A stretch of DNA of 16,222 nucleotides from Clostridiaceae bacterium (GTDB taxonomy: Bacteria; Bacillota; Clostridia; Saccharofermentanales; DTU023): contig JAAZGN010000050.1 in NCBI GenBank assembly GCA_012511185.1, forward strand, positions 1 to 16,222, in the 5' to 3' direction. The notes beneath the pieces were generated by a model, which was not told where the DNA came from, did no database searches, and was given only the letters and a program-made list of their open reading frames with translations. Of the stretch, positions 6,326 through 13,938 are shown in pieces. Position numbers and translations under genes: made by a program. Position 1 is the stretch's first letter, and each line of letters begins with the position of its first letter.

Positions 6326-6925
6326 GTGGAAGGAATCGATCGAATCAAGCGCCACATTCTGGCAGAGGCAGAATCTGAAGTTGAAGCCTTGGTCGCTGAA
6401 ACGCAGATCCTGATCGACCAGGAGATTTCAAATGCCGAAAAAGAGTGCGGAAAGATTCTTGATGAAGCCCGGGAACGGGCACAGCACGATGCGGAGCTGA
6501 TCGTCAAAAAAGGAGAGAGCGTGGCTGACGCCTTGCGGCGCAAGCAGGCCCTTGAGCGCAAGCAGGCCTTGGCCGACCAGGTCATCCGGCGGGCCCTCCA
6601 GCTGTTGCAGGGGAAAGCCGCCCCGGAGCGTGTCAGGCTTTATGCGGGCTGGATCCGTTCCTTGAATCTTGAGGAAGGTGTCATAACTTTATCAGCTGCC
6701 GACCGGACCGAACTGGGTGAAGATCTCCTTGAGGCATTGCCGCAAGGCCGCTTTACCATTGCCACGCAAGATGGCGATTTTGCGGGAGGGGTCATGGTCT
6801 CACACAGCCGTATCTGCGATAATCTGACCTATGACGTGGTGGTGCGTGATCACCGGGCTGAGTTGGCGCGGTCGGCCTTGGATTTCCTCGGATCAGGCAG
6901 GGAAGGGGCAGGACGGGATGGCTAA
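6326..6925 (+). CDS. ntpE: V/A-type ATPase subunit E (peripheral stalk)
   Basis: 199 residues. The first 100 or so form a long charged coiled coil (IKRHILAEAESEVEALV ... EKECGKILDEARERAQHDAEL), followed by a mixed alpha/beta C-terminal domain with GDFAGGVMV and NLTYDVVV, the usual end of subunit E that docks on the top of subunit B. It pairs with subunit H/G (ntpF) to make the peripheral stalk. The GTG at 6326 is chosen: GGGAG at 6311-6315 lies ten bases upstream and the product then begins MEGIDRIKRHIL, as expected for the family. The open frame extends back to a TTG at 6281, but that would overlap the ntpK stop and translate the hairpin. It overlaps ntpC by eight bases, indicating translational coupling. 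Confidence 0.93.
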   Translation: MEGIDRIKRHILAEAESEVEALVAETQILIDQEISNAEKECGKILDEARERAQHDAELIVKKGESVADALRRKQALERKQALADQVIRRALQLLQGKAAPERVRLYAGWIRSLNLEEGVITLSAADRTELGEDLLEALPQGRFTIATQDGDFAGGVMVSHSRICDNLTYDVVVRDHRAELARSALDFLGSGREGAGRDG

Positions 6926-7955
6926 AAAGCGTCAGCAGATAGCAATCCCTCTGCCAGGCGTACGTAAGGATAAGGCGGGATCCTGGGAGCATGCCACCGG
7001 CAGGGTGTGGTTCCTCGAAAAGGATCTGTTCGGCCGACCGGGACTCGATCGGCTTTATGCCGCGGAGACGGTGGATGACGTCAGACGCCTTTTGCTCGAA
7101 CACCGTTACCCGCAAAAGGATACCGTTGACGGGATGGTCATGGATGAAAGCTGCCGGCTCTATGAGCTTCTTGAGGAAGTGACCCCCGATGATGGTTATC
7201 ATCAGGTACTGCTTTTGCCTAATGACGCGCATAATCTGAAGACGTCCCTGAAAGCAACTTATTTAGCCGATCCGCCTGCAGAAGACGCGTTCAAGTCCTG
7301 GCTGCTGAGACCGTCCCTGATCCCGGCGGACACCCTTTGGTGGGCGGTCGTGCGCAGCGAAAAGGAAAAAGGCCTTCCGGCCTGGGGCCAAGCTATTGTT
7401 TCGAGGGCAAAAGAGGCCTATCTGGCCGCTTATGACGCAGCCTCCATCGACCGGTCGGTCGACCGCGACATTCATGCCCTGATTGCAAAGATAGCGGCAG
7501 GCTTTGAAGACACCTGGCTGGCAGGCTACTTTGATCGGGTAAGAGATCTTACCAACCTCGGAACCCTCCTTCGGGTGAGGGCCAGGGCTATGGAGTATCC
7601 GGTCTATGCCGACAGCCTCCTGCCCAATGGAATCATCCGGAGGGAGACCTGGCTTTCCTTCTTTGACGCCCCTGTTGAAGCAATCAGGGAAGGCCTTGAA
7701 AAAACACCCTACCAGCCACTGTCCGGCCAGCTCATCGCCTATGGGGAAGGCGGCGCCTCCACGTTTTCACTGGATGGGGACCGCCTCCTTTTCGGTTATC
7801 TGGAAGCTGGGTCCCGGACACTCTCGGGGCCTCCCAGGGTCATCGCCTACATCATGGCCCGGGAGTGTGAGTTTAAAAACGTACGGATTGTTATGGCAGC
7901 ATTGACAGACGGGTTGAGCCGAGAGGCGGTCGGCCCGCTCCGTCGGGATTTTTAG
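6918..7955 (+). CDS. ntpC: V/A-type ATPase subunit C (d), central-shaft socket
   Basis: 345 residues, the normal length for subunit C (called d in eukaryotes), a mostly helical funnel that sits on the K ring and receives the D-F shaft. Visible landmarks are LPNDAHNLKTSLKATYL (about 100-116), which matches the family's conserved 'hNlk..lr' segment, a repeated helical-bundle organisation, and the C-terminal EFKNVRIVMAA stretch near the end, conserved in the family ('E..nirli...k'). The ATG at 6918 lies inside the end of ntpE (ATGGCTAA overlap) with GGGGCAGGAC upstream; the frame is open further upstream to 6831, but that part is in the ntpE coding region. It ends in TAG, 13 bases before ntpG. 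Confidence 0.93.
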   Translation: MAKKRQQIAIPLPGVRKDKAGSWEHATGRVWFLEKDLFGRPGLDRLYAAETVDDVRRLLLEHRYPQKDTVDGMVMDESCRLYELLEEVTPDDGYHQVLLLPNDAHNLKTSLKATYLADPPAEDAFKSWLLRPSLIPADTLWWAVVRSEKEKGLPAWGQAIVSRAKEAYLAAYDAASIDRSVDRDIHALIAKIAAGFEDTWLAGYFDRVRDLTNLGTLLRVRARAMEYPVYADSLLPNGIIRRETWLSFFDAPVEAIREGLEKTPYQPLSGQLIAYGEGGASTFSLDGDRLLFGYLEAGSRTLSGPPRVIAYIMARECEFKNVRIVMAALTDGLSREAVGPLRRDF

Positions 7956-7968
7956 GAGCAGGGCAGTA

Positions 7969-8292
7969 ATGGAACAAAAAATAGGGGCCCTCGGTGAACA
8001 CGACAGCGTTGGTGGTTTTCGCGCACTCGGTTTGAGTGTTTTCGAAACGGCCGATGCCGATGATGCCGAGCAGGTCCTCAACCGGTGGGCGGAAGAGGCC
8101 TATGCGGTGATCTTCATGACGGAGGATCTGGCTGAAAAGATGGGGTCCCGCCTTGCTGCTTGGCGCCTCCGCTACCTGCCCGTTGTCACCATCATCCCGT
8201 CGGCCCGGCGCCAGGCCTGGCTGGGGGGGCTGGAGCTTCGGACAGCGATCCGTAAGGCGACAGGAATTGATATGATCGGACAGCGTCAGTAA
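7969..8292 (+). CDS. ntpG: V/A-type ATPase subunit F (NtpG), central shaft
   Basis: 107 residues with the compact alternating alpha/beta pattern of subunit F: IGALGEHDSVGGFRALGLSV at the start (the family's 'i.vigd.d.v.gFrl.G' strand and turn), AYAVIFMTEDLAE in the middle ('y.iifite..a'), and LPVVTIIPS before the C-terminal helix. Subunit F clips onto subunit D to form the rotating central shaft and regulates activity. The ATG has GGAGCAGGG in the 13-base gap after ntpC. A run of seven G occurs at 8223-8229 within the gene. A 54-base spacer with no clear signal separates it from ntpA. In other naming schemes this is atpF or ntpF; the E. hirae name is used here. Confidence 0.92.
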   Translation: MEQKIGALGEHDSVGGFRALGLSVFETADADDAEQVLNRWAEEAYAVIFMTEDLAEKMGSRLAAWRLRYLPVVTIIPSARRQAWLGGLELRTAIRKATGIDMIGQRQ

Positions 8293-8346
8293 TGTCCGGG
8301 GATGCGTAAGTTTTGTTAGTGAGCAGCAGATAAAGGGAGAGATTCC

Positions 8347-10119
8347 ATGGATAGAAGAAGTCAGGGCGAAATTGTCAAGGTGTCCGGCCCCCTGGTCGTC
8401 GCAAAAGGAATGCGTGACGCCGACATGTTCGATGTCGTTGAAGTATCGGAAAAGCGGTTAATTGGCGAAATCATCGAAATGCACGGCGACGAGGCGTCAG
8501 TCCAGGTCTATGAGGAAACAGCGGGCCTGGGACCGGGCGAAAGCGTCGTCTCACGCGGGACACCCTTGTCGGTTGAGCTCGGGCCGGGTCTGATCGGAGG
8601 GATCTTTGACGGGATCCAGCGCCCGCTCGACATCCTGGTTGACATGGAGGGCGACCGGATCACGCGCGGCGCCTTCGCACCCGCCCTGAACCGTGACAAG
8701 GTATGGGAATTCAAACCGGTCAAAAAAGAAGGTGACCGGGTCACGGGAGGGGACATCATCGGTACCGTGCCTGAAACTGAACTGATGGAGCATCGTATTA
8801 TGGTGGCGCCCGGCCGGTCCGGCATCCTCAAGGAGATCAAGGCGGGCAGCTTCAAGGTTACCGATGTCGTGGCTGTACTCGAAGATGACCGGTCCGGACG
8901 CGTCGAGATCACCCTGATCCAGCGCTGGCCCGTCCGCATCGGCCGGCCCTACCGCGAGAAGATTTCCCCGGTCGAACCGCTGATCACGGGACAGCGCCCC
9001 ATCGACACCTTCTTCCCCGTCGCCCAGGGCGGGACAGCGGCCGTGCCGGGCCCCTTCGGGAGCGGCAAGACGGTCATCCAGCACCAGCTGGCAAAATGGG
9101 CCCAGGCCGACGTGGTTGTCTACATCGGCTGCGGCGAACGCGGCAACGAAATGACCGATGTCCTCATGGAGTTCCCCCAGTTGAAAGATCCCAAGTCGGG
9201 TTACCCCCTGATGAAACGGACCATACTGATCGCCAATACCTCCGACATGCCCGTGGCTGCGCGTGAAGCCTCCATCTATACGGGGATCACCATCGCGGAG
9301 TATTTTCGTGACATGGGCTATTCCGTCTCCCTGATGGCTGACTCGACTTCACGCTGGGCCGAAGCCTTGCGCGAGATGTCGGGACGGCTCGAGGAGATGC
9401 CGGGTGAAGAGGGTTACCCGGCCTATCTGGGATCGCGGCTGGCCGGTTTTTATGAGCGGGCGGGCATGGTCCATTGCCTTTGCGGGGATGATGAAGAGCG
9501 TGTCGGTGTATTGACGGCCATCGGCGCCGTCTCGCCCCCGGGCGGTGACCTGTCCGACCCGGTGGCCCAGTCGACACTGAGGATTGTTCAGGTCTTTTGG
9601 AGTTTGGATTCCAACCTGGCTTACAAGCGCCACTTCCCTGCCATCAACTGGCTGACCAGCTATTCGCTCTATCAGACCAAAATTGACAGCTGGATTAATG
9701 ACCGGATCGCCCCCGATTTCAGCCGGACCAGGCTGGATGCCATGACCCTCTTACAGGAGGAATCCGAACTGGAAGAGATCGTCCGCCTGATCGGACAGGA
9801 CGCACTGTCCGACATGGACAGGCTGAAGCTGGAGTCGGCGCGGTCTTTGCGCGAGGACTTCCTCCACCAGAACTCATTCGATGACATCGACACATACACC
9901 TCCATAAACAAGCAGTACAAAATGTTGTCGCTGGTTATGCTGTTTTACTACGAGGCGCAAAAAGCCCTGGCCCGGTCGGCCGATTTCGCGGCCATTATGA
10001 AGCTTCCCATCCGCGCCGATGTCGCGCGCTTCAAATATGTTCCGGAACAGGAAGTCGACCGCTGGTTTGAGCAGAGAAAAGAGCAGCTGCTCGCCGAGCT
10101 GGGCGGGCTGGCAGGCTAG
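8347..10119 (+). CDS. ntpA: V/A-type ATPase catalytic subunit A
   Basis: 590 residues, the expected length for the catalytic subunit A. The N-terminal beta barrel (1-70) is followed by the 'non-homologous' insertion special to A subunits (about 110-190, with EFKPVKKEGDRVTGGD). The nucleotide-binding domain has the Walker A loop GPFGSGKT at 235-242 (Lys241, Thr242), the catalytic-glutamate segment GCGERGNEM (Glu264) and the Walker B-region sequence SLMADSTSRWAEALREMSGRL. The C-terminal helical domain starts near 440. It hydrolyses or makes ATP at the A/B interface in the cytosolic head. The ATG has AAAGGGAGAG six to seven bases upstream. All key residues are present, so the catalytic head looks intact in spite of the interrupted ntpI. 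Confidence 0.98.
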   Translation: MDRRSQGEIVKVSGPLVVAKGMRDADMFDVVEVSEKRLIGEIIEMHGDEASVQVYEETAGLGPGESVVSRGTPLSVELGPGLIGGIFDGIQRPLDILVDMEGDRITRGAFAPALNRDKVWEFKPVKKEGDRVTGGDIIGTVPETELMEHRIMVAPGRSGILKEIKAGSFKVTDVVAVLEDDRSGRVEITLIQRWPVRIGRPYREKISPVEPLITGQRPIDTFFPVAQGGTAAVPGPFGSGKTVIQHQLAKWAQADVVVYIGCGERGNEMTDVLMEFPQLKDPKSGYPLMKRTILIANTSDMPVAAREASIYTGITIAEYFRDMGYSVSLMADSTSRWAEALREMSGRLEEMPGEEGYPAYLGSRLAGFYERAGMVHCLCGDDEERVGVLTAIGAVSPPGGDLSDPVAQSTLRIVQVFWSLDSNLAYKRHFPAINWLTSYSLYQTKIDSWINDRIAPDFSRTRLDAMTLLQEESELEEIVRLIGQDALSDMDRLKLESARSLREDFLHQNSFDDIDTYTSINKQYKMLSLVMLFYYEAQKALARSADFAAIMKLPIRADVARFKYVPEQEVDRWFEQRKEQLLAELGGLAG

Positions 10120-10133
10120 GAAGGTTGAGACTT

Positions 10134-11525
10134 ATGGCGAGAGAATATCGCACCATCGAGGAAGTAACGGGACCTTTGATGCTGGTTCGCGGCGTTGAGA
10201 ATGTCAAATTTGACGAACTGGGGGAAATTGAGCTTGAGGATGGCAGGCTGCGCCACTGCCGGGTGCTTGAAATCGAGGGCACGGACGCCCTGGTTCAGCT
10301 TTTTGAGAGTTCCATCGGGCTCAATATCGAAAGAAGCACAGTCCGGTTTTTAGGGCACGGGCTCGAGCTCGGCGTGTCACCCGACTTGCTCGGACGGATT
10401 TTTGACGGTATGGGCAGGCCCAAGGACGGTGGGCTGGACATCATCCCCGAGGCCATGCGCGACATCAATGGTACACCCATCAACCCGGCCGCGCGCGACT
10501 ATCCCAACGAATTCATCCAAACAGGGGTTTCAGCCATCGATGGCTTGAACACTCTGGTCAGGGGCCAGAAGCTGCCCATCTTCTCGGGTGCCGGACTACC
10601 CCATGCCCAGCTGGCCGCCCAGATCGCCCGACAGTCCGGTGTGCTGAACAGTGAGGAGGATTTTGCCGTCGTTTTCGCCGCCATGGGCATTACCTTTGAG
10701 GAAGCCGACTTTTTCATCAATGACTTCCGGCGCACCGGAGCTATTGACCGCTCCGTTATGTTCATCAATCTGGCCGATGATCCCGCCATCGAGCGCATCG
10801 CCACCCCCCGCATGGCGCTGACGGCCGCCGAGTACCTGGCCTTTGATCTTGACATGCATGTGCTGGTCCTCATGACCGATATCACCTATTACGCCGAAGC
10901 CCTTCGCGAGGTGTCGGCGGCCAGGAAAGAGGTACCGGGCCGGCGCGGCTATCCGGGCTACCTTTACACCGACCTGGCCAGCATCTACGAGCGCGCCGGA
11001 CGCATCAAGAACCGCAGGGGCTCGATCACCTTCGTACCCATCCTGACCATGCCCGACGATGACAAGACCCACCCCATTCCCGACCTGACCGGCTACATCA
11101 CGGAAGGCCAGGTTATCTTGTCGCGCGACCTCCATCGTCGCGGGATCCAGCCGCCCATCGATGTGCTGCCATCACTTTCGCGTTTGAAAGACAAGGGGAT
11201 CGGAGAGGGCAAGACACGGGCCGATCACGCCGATACCATGAATCAGCTTTTTGCTGCCTATTCGCGTGGAAAAGATGCACGCGACCTCCAGATTATTCTC
11301 GGCGAAGAGGCCCTGATCGAACTGGATCTTATCTACGCCGGCTTTTCCGTCGCCTTTGAAGAGTCCTATGTCTCCCAGGGATTCGATGCCAACCGCTCCA
11401 TTGAGGAGACCCTTTCCATCGGCTGGAAACTTCTGTCCATGTTGCCGGCCAATGAATTGAAGCGGGTCCACCAGGAATACATCGATCAGTATTATGAGGA
11501 CACTCCGGAGGAGGTTGACGGCTGA
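10134..11525 (+). CDS. ntpB: V/A-type ATPase regulatory subunit B
   Basis: 463 residues, normal for the non-catalytic B subunit. In place of a P-loop it has SGAGLPHAQLAAQIARQ (151-167), the characteristic B-subunit sequence. LPSLSRL places an arginine at residue 350, the same number as the arginine finger of E. hirae NtpB that reaches into the catalytic site of A. Other family segments are GVSAIDGLNTLVRGQKLPIF and REVSAARKEVPGRRGYPGYLYTDL. The start chosen is ATG at 10134, nine bases after AGGAAGG (10118-10124); the frame also opens at a TTG directly abutting that site, which is too close. Its TGA overlaps the ATG of ntpD by one base (TGATG), so D is probably translated by coupled reinitiation. 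Confidence 0.98.
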   Translation: MAREYRTIEEVTGPLMLVRGVENVKFDELGEIELEDGRLRHCRVLEIEGTDALVQLFESSIGLNIERSTVRFLGHGLELGVSPDLLGRIFDGMGRPKDGGLDIIPEAMRDINGTPINPAARDYPNEFIQTGVSAIDGLNTLVRGQKLPIFSGAGLPHAQLAAQIARQSGVLNSEEDFAVVFAAMGITFEEADFFINDFRRTGAIDRSVMFINLADDPAIERIATPRMALTAAEYLAFDLDMHVLVLMTDITYYAEALREVSAARKEVPGRRGYPGYLYTDLASIYERAGRIKNRRGSITFVPILTMPDDDKTHPIPDLTGYITEGQVILSRDLHRRGIQPPIDVLPSLSRLKDKGIGEGKTRADHADTMNQLFAAYSRGKDARDLQIILGEEALIELDLIYAGFSVAFEESYVSQGFDANRSIEETLSIGWKLLSMLPANELKRVHQEYIDQYYEDTPEEVDG

Positions 11526-12214
11526 TGGCCATTATGCGCGTCAACCCCAACCGCATGGAGCTGCTCCGCCTGAAGGAACAGCTCCGCGTCGCGCGCCGCG
11601 GTCACAAGCTCTTGAAAGATAAGCGTGACGAACTGATGCGCCAGTTCCTGACTCTGGTGTTGGAAGTGGACGAACTGAGGCGCGAAACAGAAAAAATCAT
11701 TGAGCGGGCGCATAAGGAGATGATGCTGGCCCGGGCGATTAACGGCCCCCTGCTGGTTGATGGCGCCCTGATGGCGGAAGGCCCTCCGCTTTGCGTGACG
11801 GTCGGCCGCGAGAATACCATGAGTGTCCAGACCCCGGTCATCCTCTTCCCGGAGGATCCGGAGGGAAAGGCGAGGAAAAGAGCGCTTCCGTACGGTTTGG
11901 CATCCGTGACGGGTGAATTGGATCAAGCGGTCGATTCCCTCCATGAAGCACTGCCCTTTATGATGAAATTGGCTACCATGGAACACAAGGTCCATCTCAT
12001 GGCAGCGGAAATTGAGCGGACCAGGCGCCGGGTCAACTCACTGGAATATGTCATGATTCCTTCACTGGAGGAGACAATCCGCTCCATTACCATGAAGATG
12101 GATGAGAATGAACGTGGCAACCTGACGCGGCTGATGAAGGTCAAAGACATGATCGTTGAGCAGGAGATTGCAAAACGCAGGCGTCACATAGAGGAACGGC
12201 GCGGTCAACTCTGA
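11525..12214 (+). CDS. ntpD: V/A-type ATPase subunit D, central rotor shaft
   Basis: 229 residues. The N-terminus (MRVNPNRMELLRLKEQL ... RRGHKLLKDKRDELMRQF) carries the family hallmark 'NPTRmeL..lK..l..a..Gh.LLKdKRdeL'. Long helices at about 5-75 and 125-215 form the antiparallel coiled coil that turns inside the A3B3 head; the middle (80-120) is the short beta-hairpin domain that contacts F. The C-terminal helix has RRRVNSLEYVMIPSLEETI, also typical. The ATG at 11525 overlaps the ntpB stop; an ATG three codons further in is also possible. It is the last gene of the ATPase operon: no homologue of the E. hirae ntpH or ntpJ genes follows. No clear terminator is seen after it, and the arcA promoter begins four bases past its stop. 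Confidence 0.96.
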   Translation: MAIMRVNPNRMELLRLKEQLRVARRGHKLLKDKRDELMRQFLTLVLEVDELRRETEKIIERAHKEMMLARAINGPLLVDGALMAEGPPLCVTVGRENTMSVQTPVILFPEDPEGKARKRALPYGLASVTGELDQAVDSLHEALPFMMKLATMEHKVHLMAAEIERTRRRVNSLEYVMIPSLEETIRSITMKMDENERGNLTRLMKVKDMIVEQEIAKRRRHIEERRGQL

Positions 12215-12217
12215 TGG

Positions 12218-12247
12218 TTGCGAATGTCTACCGGACGCGTTTATAAT
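12218..12247 (+). promoter_or_regulatory. Promoter of arcA
   Basis: A perfect -10 box TATAAT at 12242-12247 is preceded at an 18-base spacing by TTGCGA (12218-12223, four of six matches to the -35 consensus). Transcription would start near 12254, giving a leader of about 90 bases before the arcA ATG. The box lies right after the ntpD stop, so arcA can be expressed apart from the ATPase genes. Confidence 0.55.
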
Positions 12248-12253
12248 AAGACA

Positions 12254-12343
12254 CGAGGTGGTTTTGTCTGAGGGGGAATTTGACAAAATCCTGTATTTCC
12301 CATTGATCCCCCTCCAGTCGCATCCAATTGACCGGAGGTGTCT
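12254..12343 (+). promoter_or_regulatory. Structured arcA leader: possible pseudoknot and ribosome-site switch
   Basis: Stem 1 pairs GGTTTTGTC (12260-12268) with GACAAAATC (12282-12290), with one G-T wobble. The loop of stem 1 contains GAGGGGGA (12270-12277), exactly complementary to TCCCCCTC (12307-12314), so both helices together form an H-type pseudoknot. The same downstream arm contains CCTCC (12311-12315), complementary to the arcA Shine-Dalgarno GGAGG (12334-12338). Loop pairing and ribosome-site masking are therefore mutually exclusive, the logic of a translational riboswitch. Alternatively TTTTGTC-N13-GACAAAA is a DNA operator whose half-sites are 20 bases apart. No known riboswitch class or ARG box was recognised. 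Found by eye; no folding energy was computed. Confidence 0.45.
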
Positions 12344-13564
12344 ATGGCTGATCGAAACGGCGTAAATGTGTATTCCGAAATTGGGAAGTTAAGGCGCGTG
12401 ATTGTTCACCGCCCGGGACCCGAACTGGACAATCTGACGCCACCGACCATGAAAGAGTTTCTTTTCGAAGACATACCGGACCATATCGCGGCCGGCGATG
12501 AGCATGATCAGTTCGTCGATATTTTGGAAAAATCGGGCGCCGAAGTCTATTACTCCAATGACATTTTAGCAGAAGTGCTTGCTGATCCTGCGCATCGCCT
12601 CGAATTTCTCAACGATTTTTTAAGTGAAGCCCACGTTTTTTTGCCGTCTTTGCCACACCTTTATGAGCATTTGCTCTCCATGGAAGACATTCAAAAGCTT
12701 GTTTCCTTTGTCATGGCAGGGCTGAGACGTGAAGATTACCGGAAGAATGGAACATCACTCGACCTGCTTGACCGCAAGAAGATGCTGCTCTTCGATCCCA
12801 TGCCGAATCTCTACTTCACACGCGATCCCATGTCGGTCATCGGCCGTGGCGTCTCGGTCAATTGCATGTGGGCGGAAACGCGGCAGCGCGAATCGCTTAT
12901 CCCCGATTATGTCATCAAATACCACCCCCTGTTTAAGCAAGTCCCCCTCTACTTCAGCCGCGGGGAAAACGCCACCCTGGAGGGAGGTGACATCCTCATT
13001 CTATCCAGAGAGGTCCTGGCTGTCGGTATCTCCCAGCGAACCGAAACAGCAGCTGTCAAGACCCTGGCGCAGCGCGTCCTGACTGCCGATGACGGTTTCC
13101 GTCATGTCCTGGTTTTCATGATTCCCGAGCGCCGGGCTTTCATGCACCTGGACACAGTCTTCACCATGGTCGACCGCGAGATCTTCACCATCCATCCCGA
13201 AATCGAAGGGCCTTTGGAACTCTACGACATTACGGTTAATGCACGGGAGGAGTTGCGGATCAAGAATCTCGGAAATAACCTCCCGTCCATTCTCAAAACC
13301 TACCTGCGTTTGAATGAGGTGGAGTTGGTCCGCTGCGGCGGGCGGAGCCGGATCGATTCGCAACGCGAGCAATGGAATGATGGAGCCAATACGCTGGCCA
13401 TCGCGCCCGGCGAAGTAATTGTTTACGACCGCAACCGGGTCACCAACCGGCTGCTTCGGGAAGCGGGCGTAATAGTCCATGAAATCGTGTCGTCTGAATT
13501 GTCCCGCGGACGCGGCGGTCCGCGTTGCATGACCCAGCCCCTGTGGCGGGAAGACGTCGACTAG
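12344..13564 (+). CDS. arcA: Arginine deiminase
   Basis: 406 residues. It converts L-arginine to citrulline and ammonia in the cytoplasm, the first step of the arginine deiminase pathway. Family landmarks are in order: KLRRVIVHRPGPEL (14-27), MPNLYFTRDPMSVIG with the substrate-binding Asp161, EGGDIL with Glu213, AFMHLDTVFT with the catalytic His268, and RGRGGPRCMTQPLWRED with the nucleophile Cys395. All catalytic residues are present and the length is standard. The ATG at 12344 is chosen because GGAGG (12334-12338) lies five bases upstream; the in-frame GTG two codons earlier overlaps that ribosome site. It is preceded by its own promoter and a structured leader, and followed by a 374-base gap containing a livF relic before arcB. 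Confidence 0.98.
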   Translation: MADRNGVNVYSEIGKLRRVIVHRPGPELDNLTPPTMKEFLFEDIPDHIAAGDEHDQFVDILEKSGAEVYYSNDILAEVLADPAHRLEFLNDFLSEAHVFLPSLPHLYEHLLSMEDIQKLVSFVMAGLRREDYRKNGTSLDLLDRKKMLLFDPMPNLYFTRDPMSVIGRGVSVNCMWAETRQRESLIPDYVIKYHPLFKQVPLYFSRGENATLEGGDILILSREVLAVGISQRTETAAVKTLAQRVLTADDGFRHVLVFMIPERRAFMHLDTVFTMVDREIFTIHPEIEGPLELYDITVNAREELRIKNLGNNLPSILKTYLRLNEVELVRCGGRSRIDSQREQWNDGANTLAIAPGEVIVYDRNRVTNRLLREAGVIVHEIVSSELSRGRGGPRCMTQPLWREDVD

Positions 13565-13585
13565 GACGTCAGCACAGCGCATCTT

Positions 13586-13871
13586 GACCGCAGGACTTGC
13601 CGGTAACCCATTTCCGGTGGGCAGGCAGGGGTGTTCCCTTTATTTTTGGTGAACCCAAGCTTAAAAACTTCCATTTGCCCTGCTGGTGGAGATTATTTTC
13701 AAGATCATCGACAATATCCACGACTTGGGCAAGACCGTCCTTCCGGTCGGGCAAAATGCCCGTAAGGCCTTGGAGCCGCCTGACAATGCCCGTGTGCTCG
13801 AACAGGGTCGTATGACCGGTTTGGGGGACCCGGTCGCAGGCGGCAGAAGGGCGCGAAATGCGCAGGTGTGA
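13586..13871 (+). pseudogene. livF: Decayed livF remnant (branched-chain amino acid ABC transporter ATPase, C-terminal part)
   Basis: The arcA-arcB gap holds pieces of LivF in family order but in different frames. CTTGCCGGT (13596-13604, LAG) is followed, after a shift, by ATTTCCGGTGGGCAG (13610-13624, ISGGQ), recalling LAGTLSGGEQ, the ABC signature. GAACCC (13651-13656, EP) recalls the Walker B end DEPSLGLAP. From about 13677 a long clean stretch reads ALLVEIIFKIIDNIHDLG, then KTVLPVGQNARKALE and ARVLEQGRMTGLGDP, ending at TGA 13869-13871. The LivF family reads LLVEEIF..I....GKTVLLVEQNARKAL.IADRAYVLETGRI...GDP. The signature-to-Walker B distance is about 34 bases too short, at least three frame changes are needed, and the first half of the gene is missing. 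It cannot make a working ATPase. The comparison is from memory of the family, not from an alignment run. Confidence 0.78.
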
Positions 13872-13938
13872 CCAAATTGTATTATTTTAATTTATGGGCT
13901 AGTCTTATGTCGGCAAGCAAAAGAAAAGGAGATTATTC
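13872..13938 (+). promoter_or_regulatory. AT-rich arcB upstream region, probable promoter
   Basis: Positions 13874-13896 are strikingly AT-rich in a GC-rich neighbourhood. TTGTAT (13877-13882) followed after 17 bases by TAGTCT (13900-13905) is a possible but weak -35/-10 pair. The Shine-Dalgarno AAGGAG (13926-13931) lies seven bases before the arcB ATG. No terminator is seen for arcA, so read-through from upstream is also possible. Confidence 0.35.

Noticed and set aside
12215..12343. ARG box or catabolite-repression site upstream of arcA
   Set aside because: No TGAAT-type ARG half-sites and no cre-like palindrome were found; only the TTTTGTC repeat stands out.
13569..13754. 61-codon minus-strand frame in the arcA-arcB gap
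   Set aside because: It is antisense to the livF relic, has no good ribosome site, and shows no recognisable motif.
13748..13762. CGGGCA / TGCCCG hairpin as an arcA terminator
   Set aside because: No T-run follows, and the bases coincide with the GQNA codons of the livF relic, so the symmetry is probably coincidental.
13814..13835. GACCGG / CCGGTC hairpin as a terminator before arcB
   Set aside because: The ten-base loop and absence of a T-run argue against it; it also lies inside relic coding sequence.
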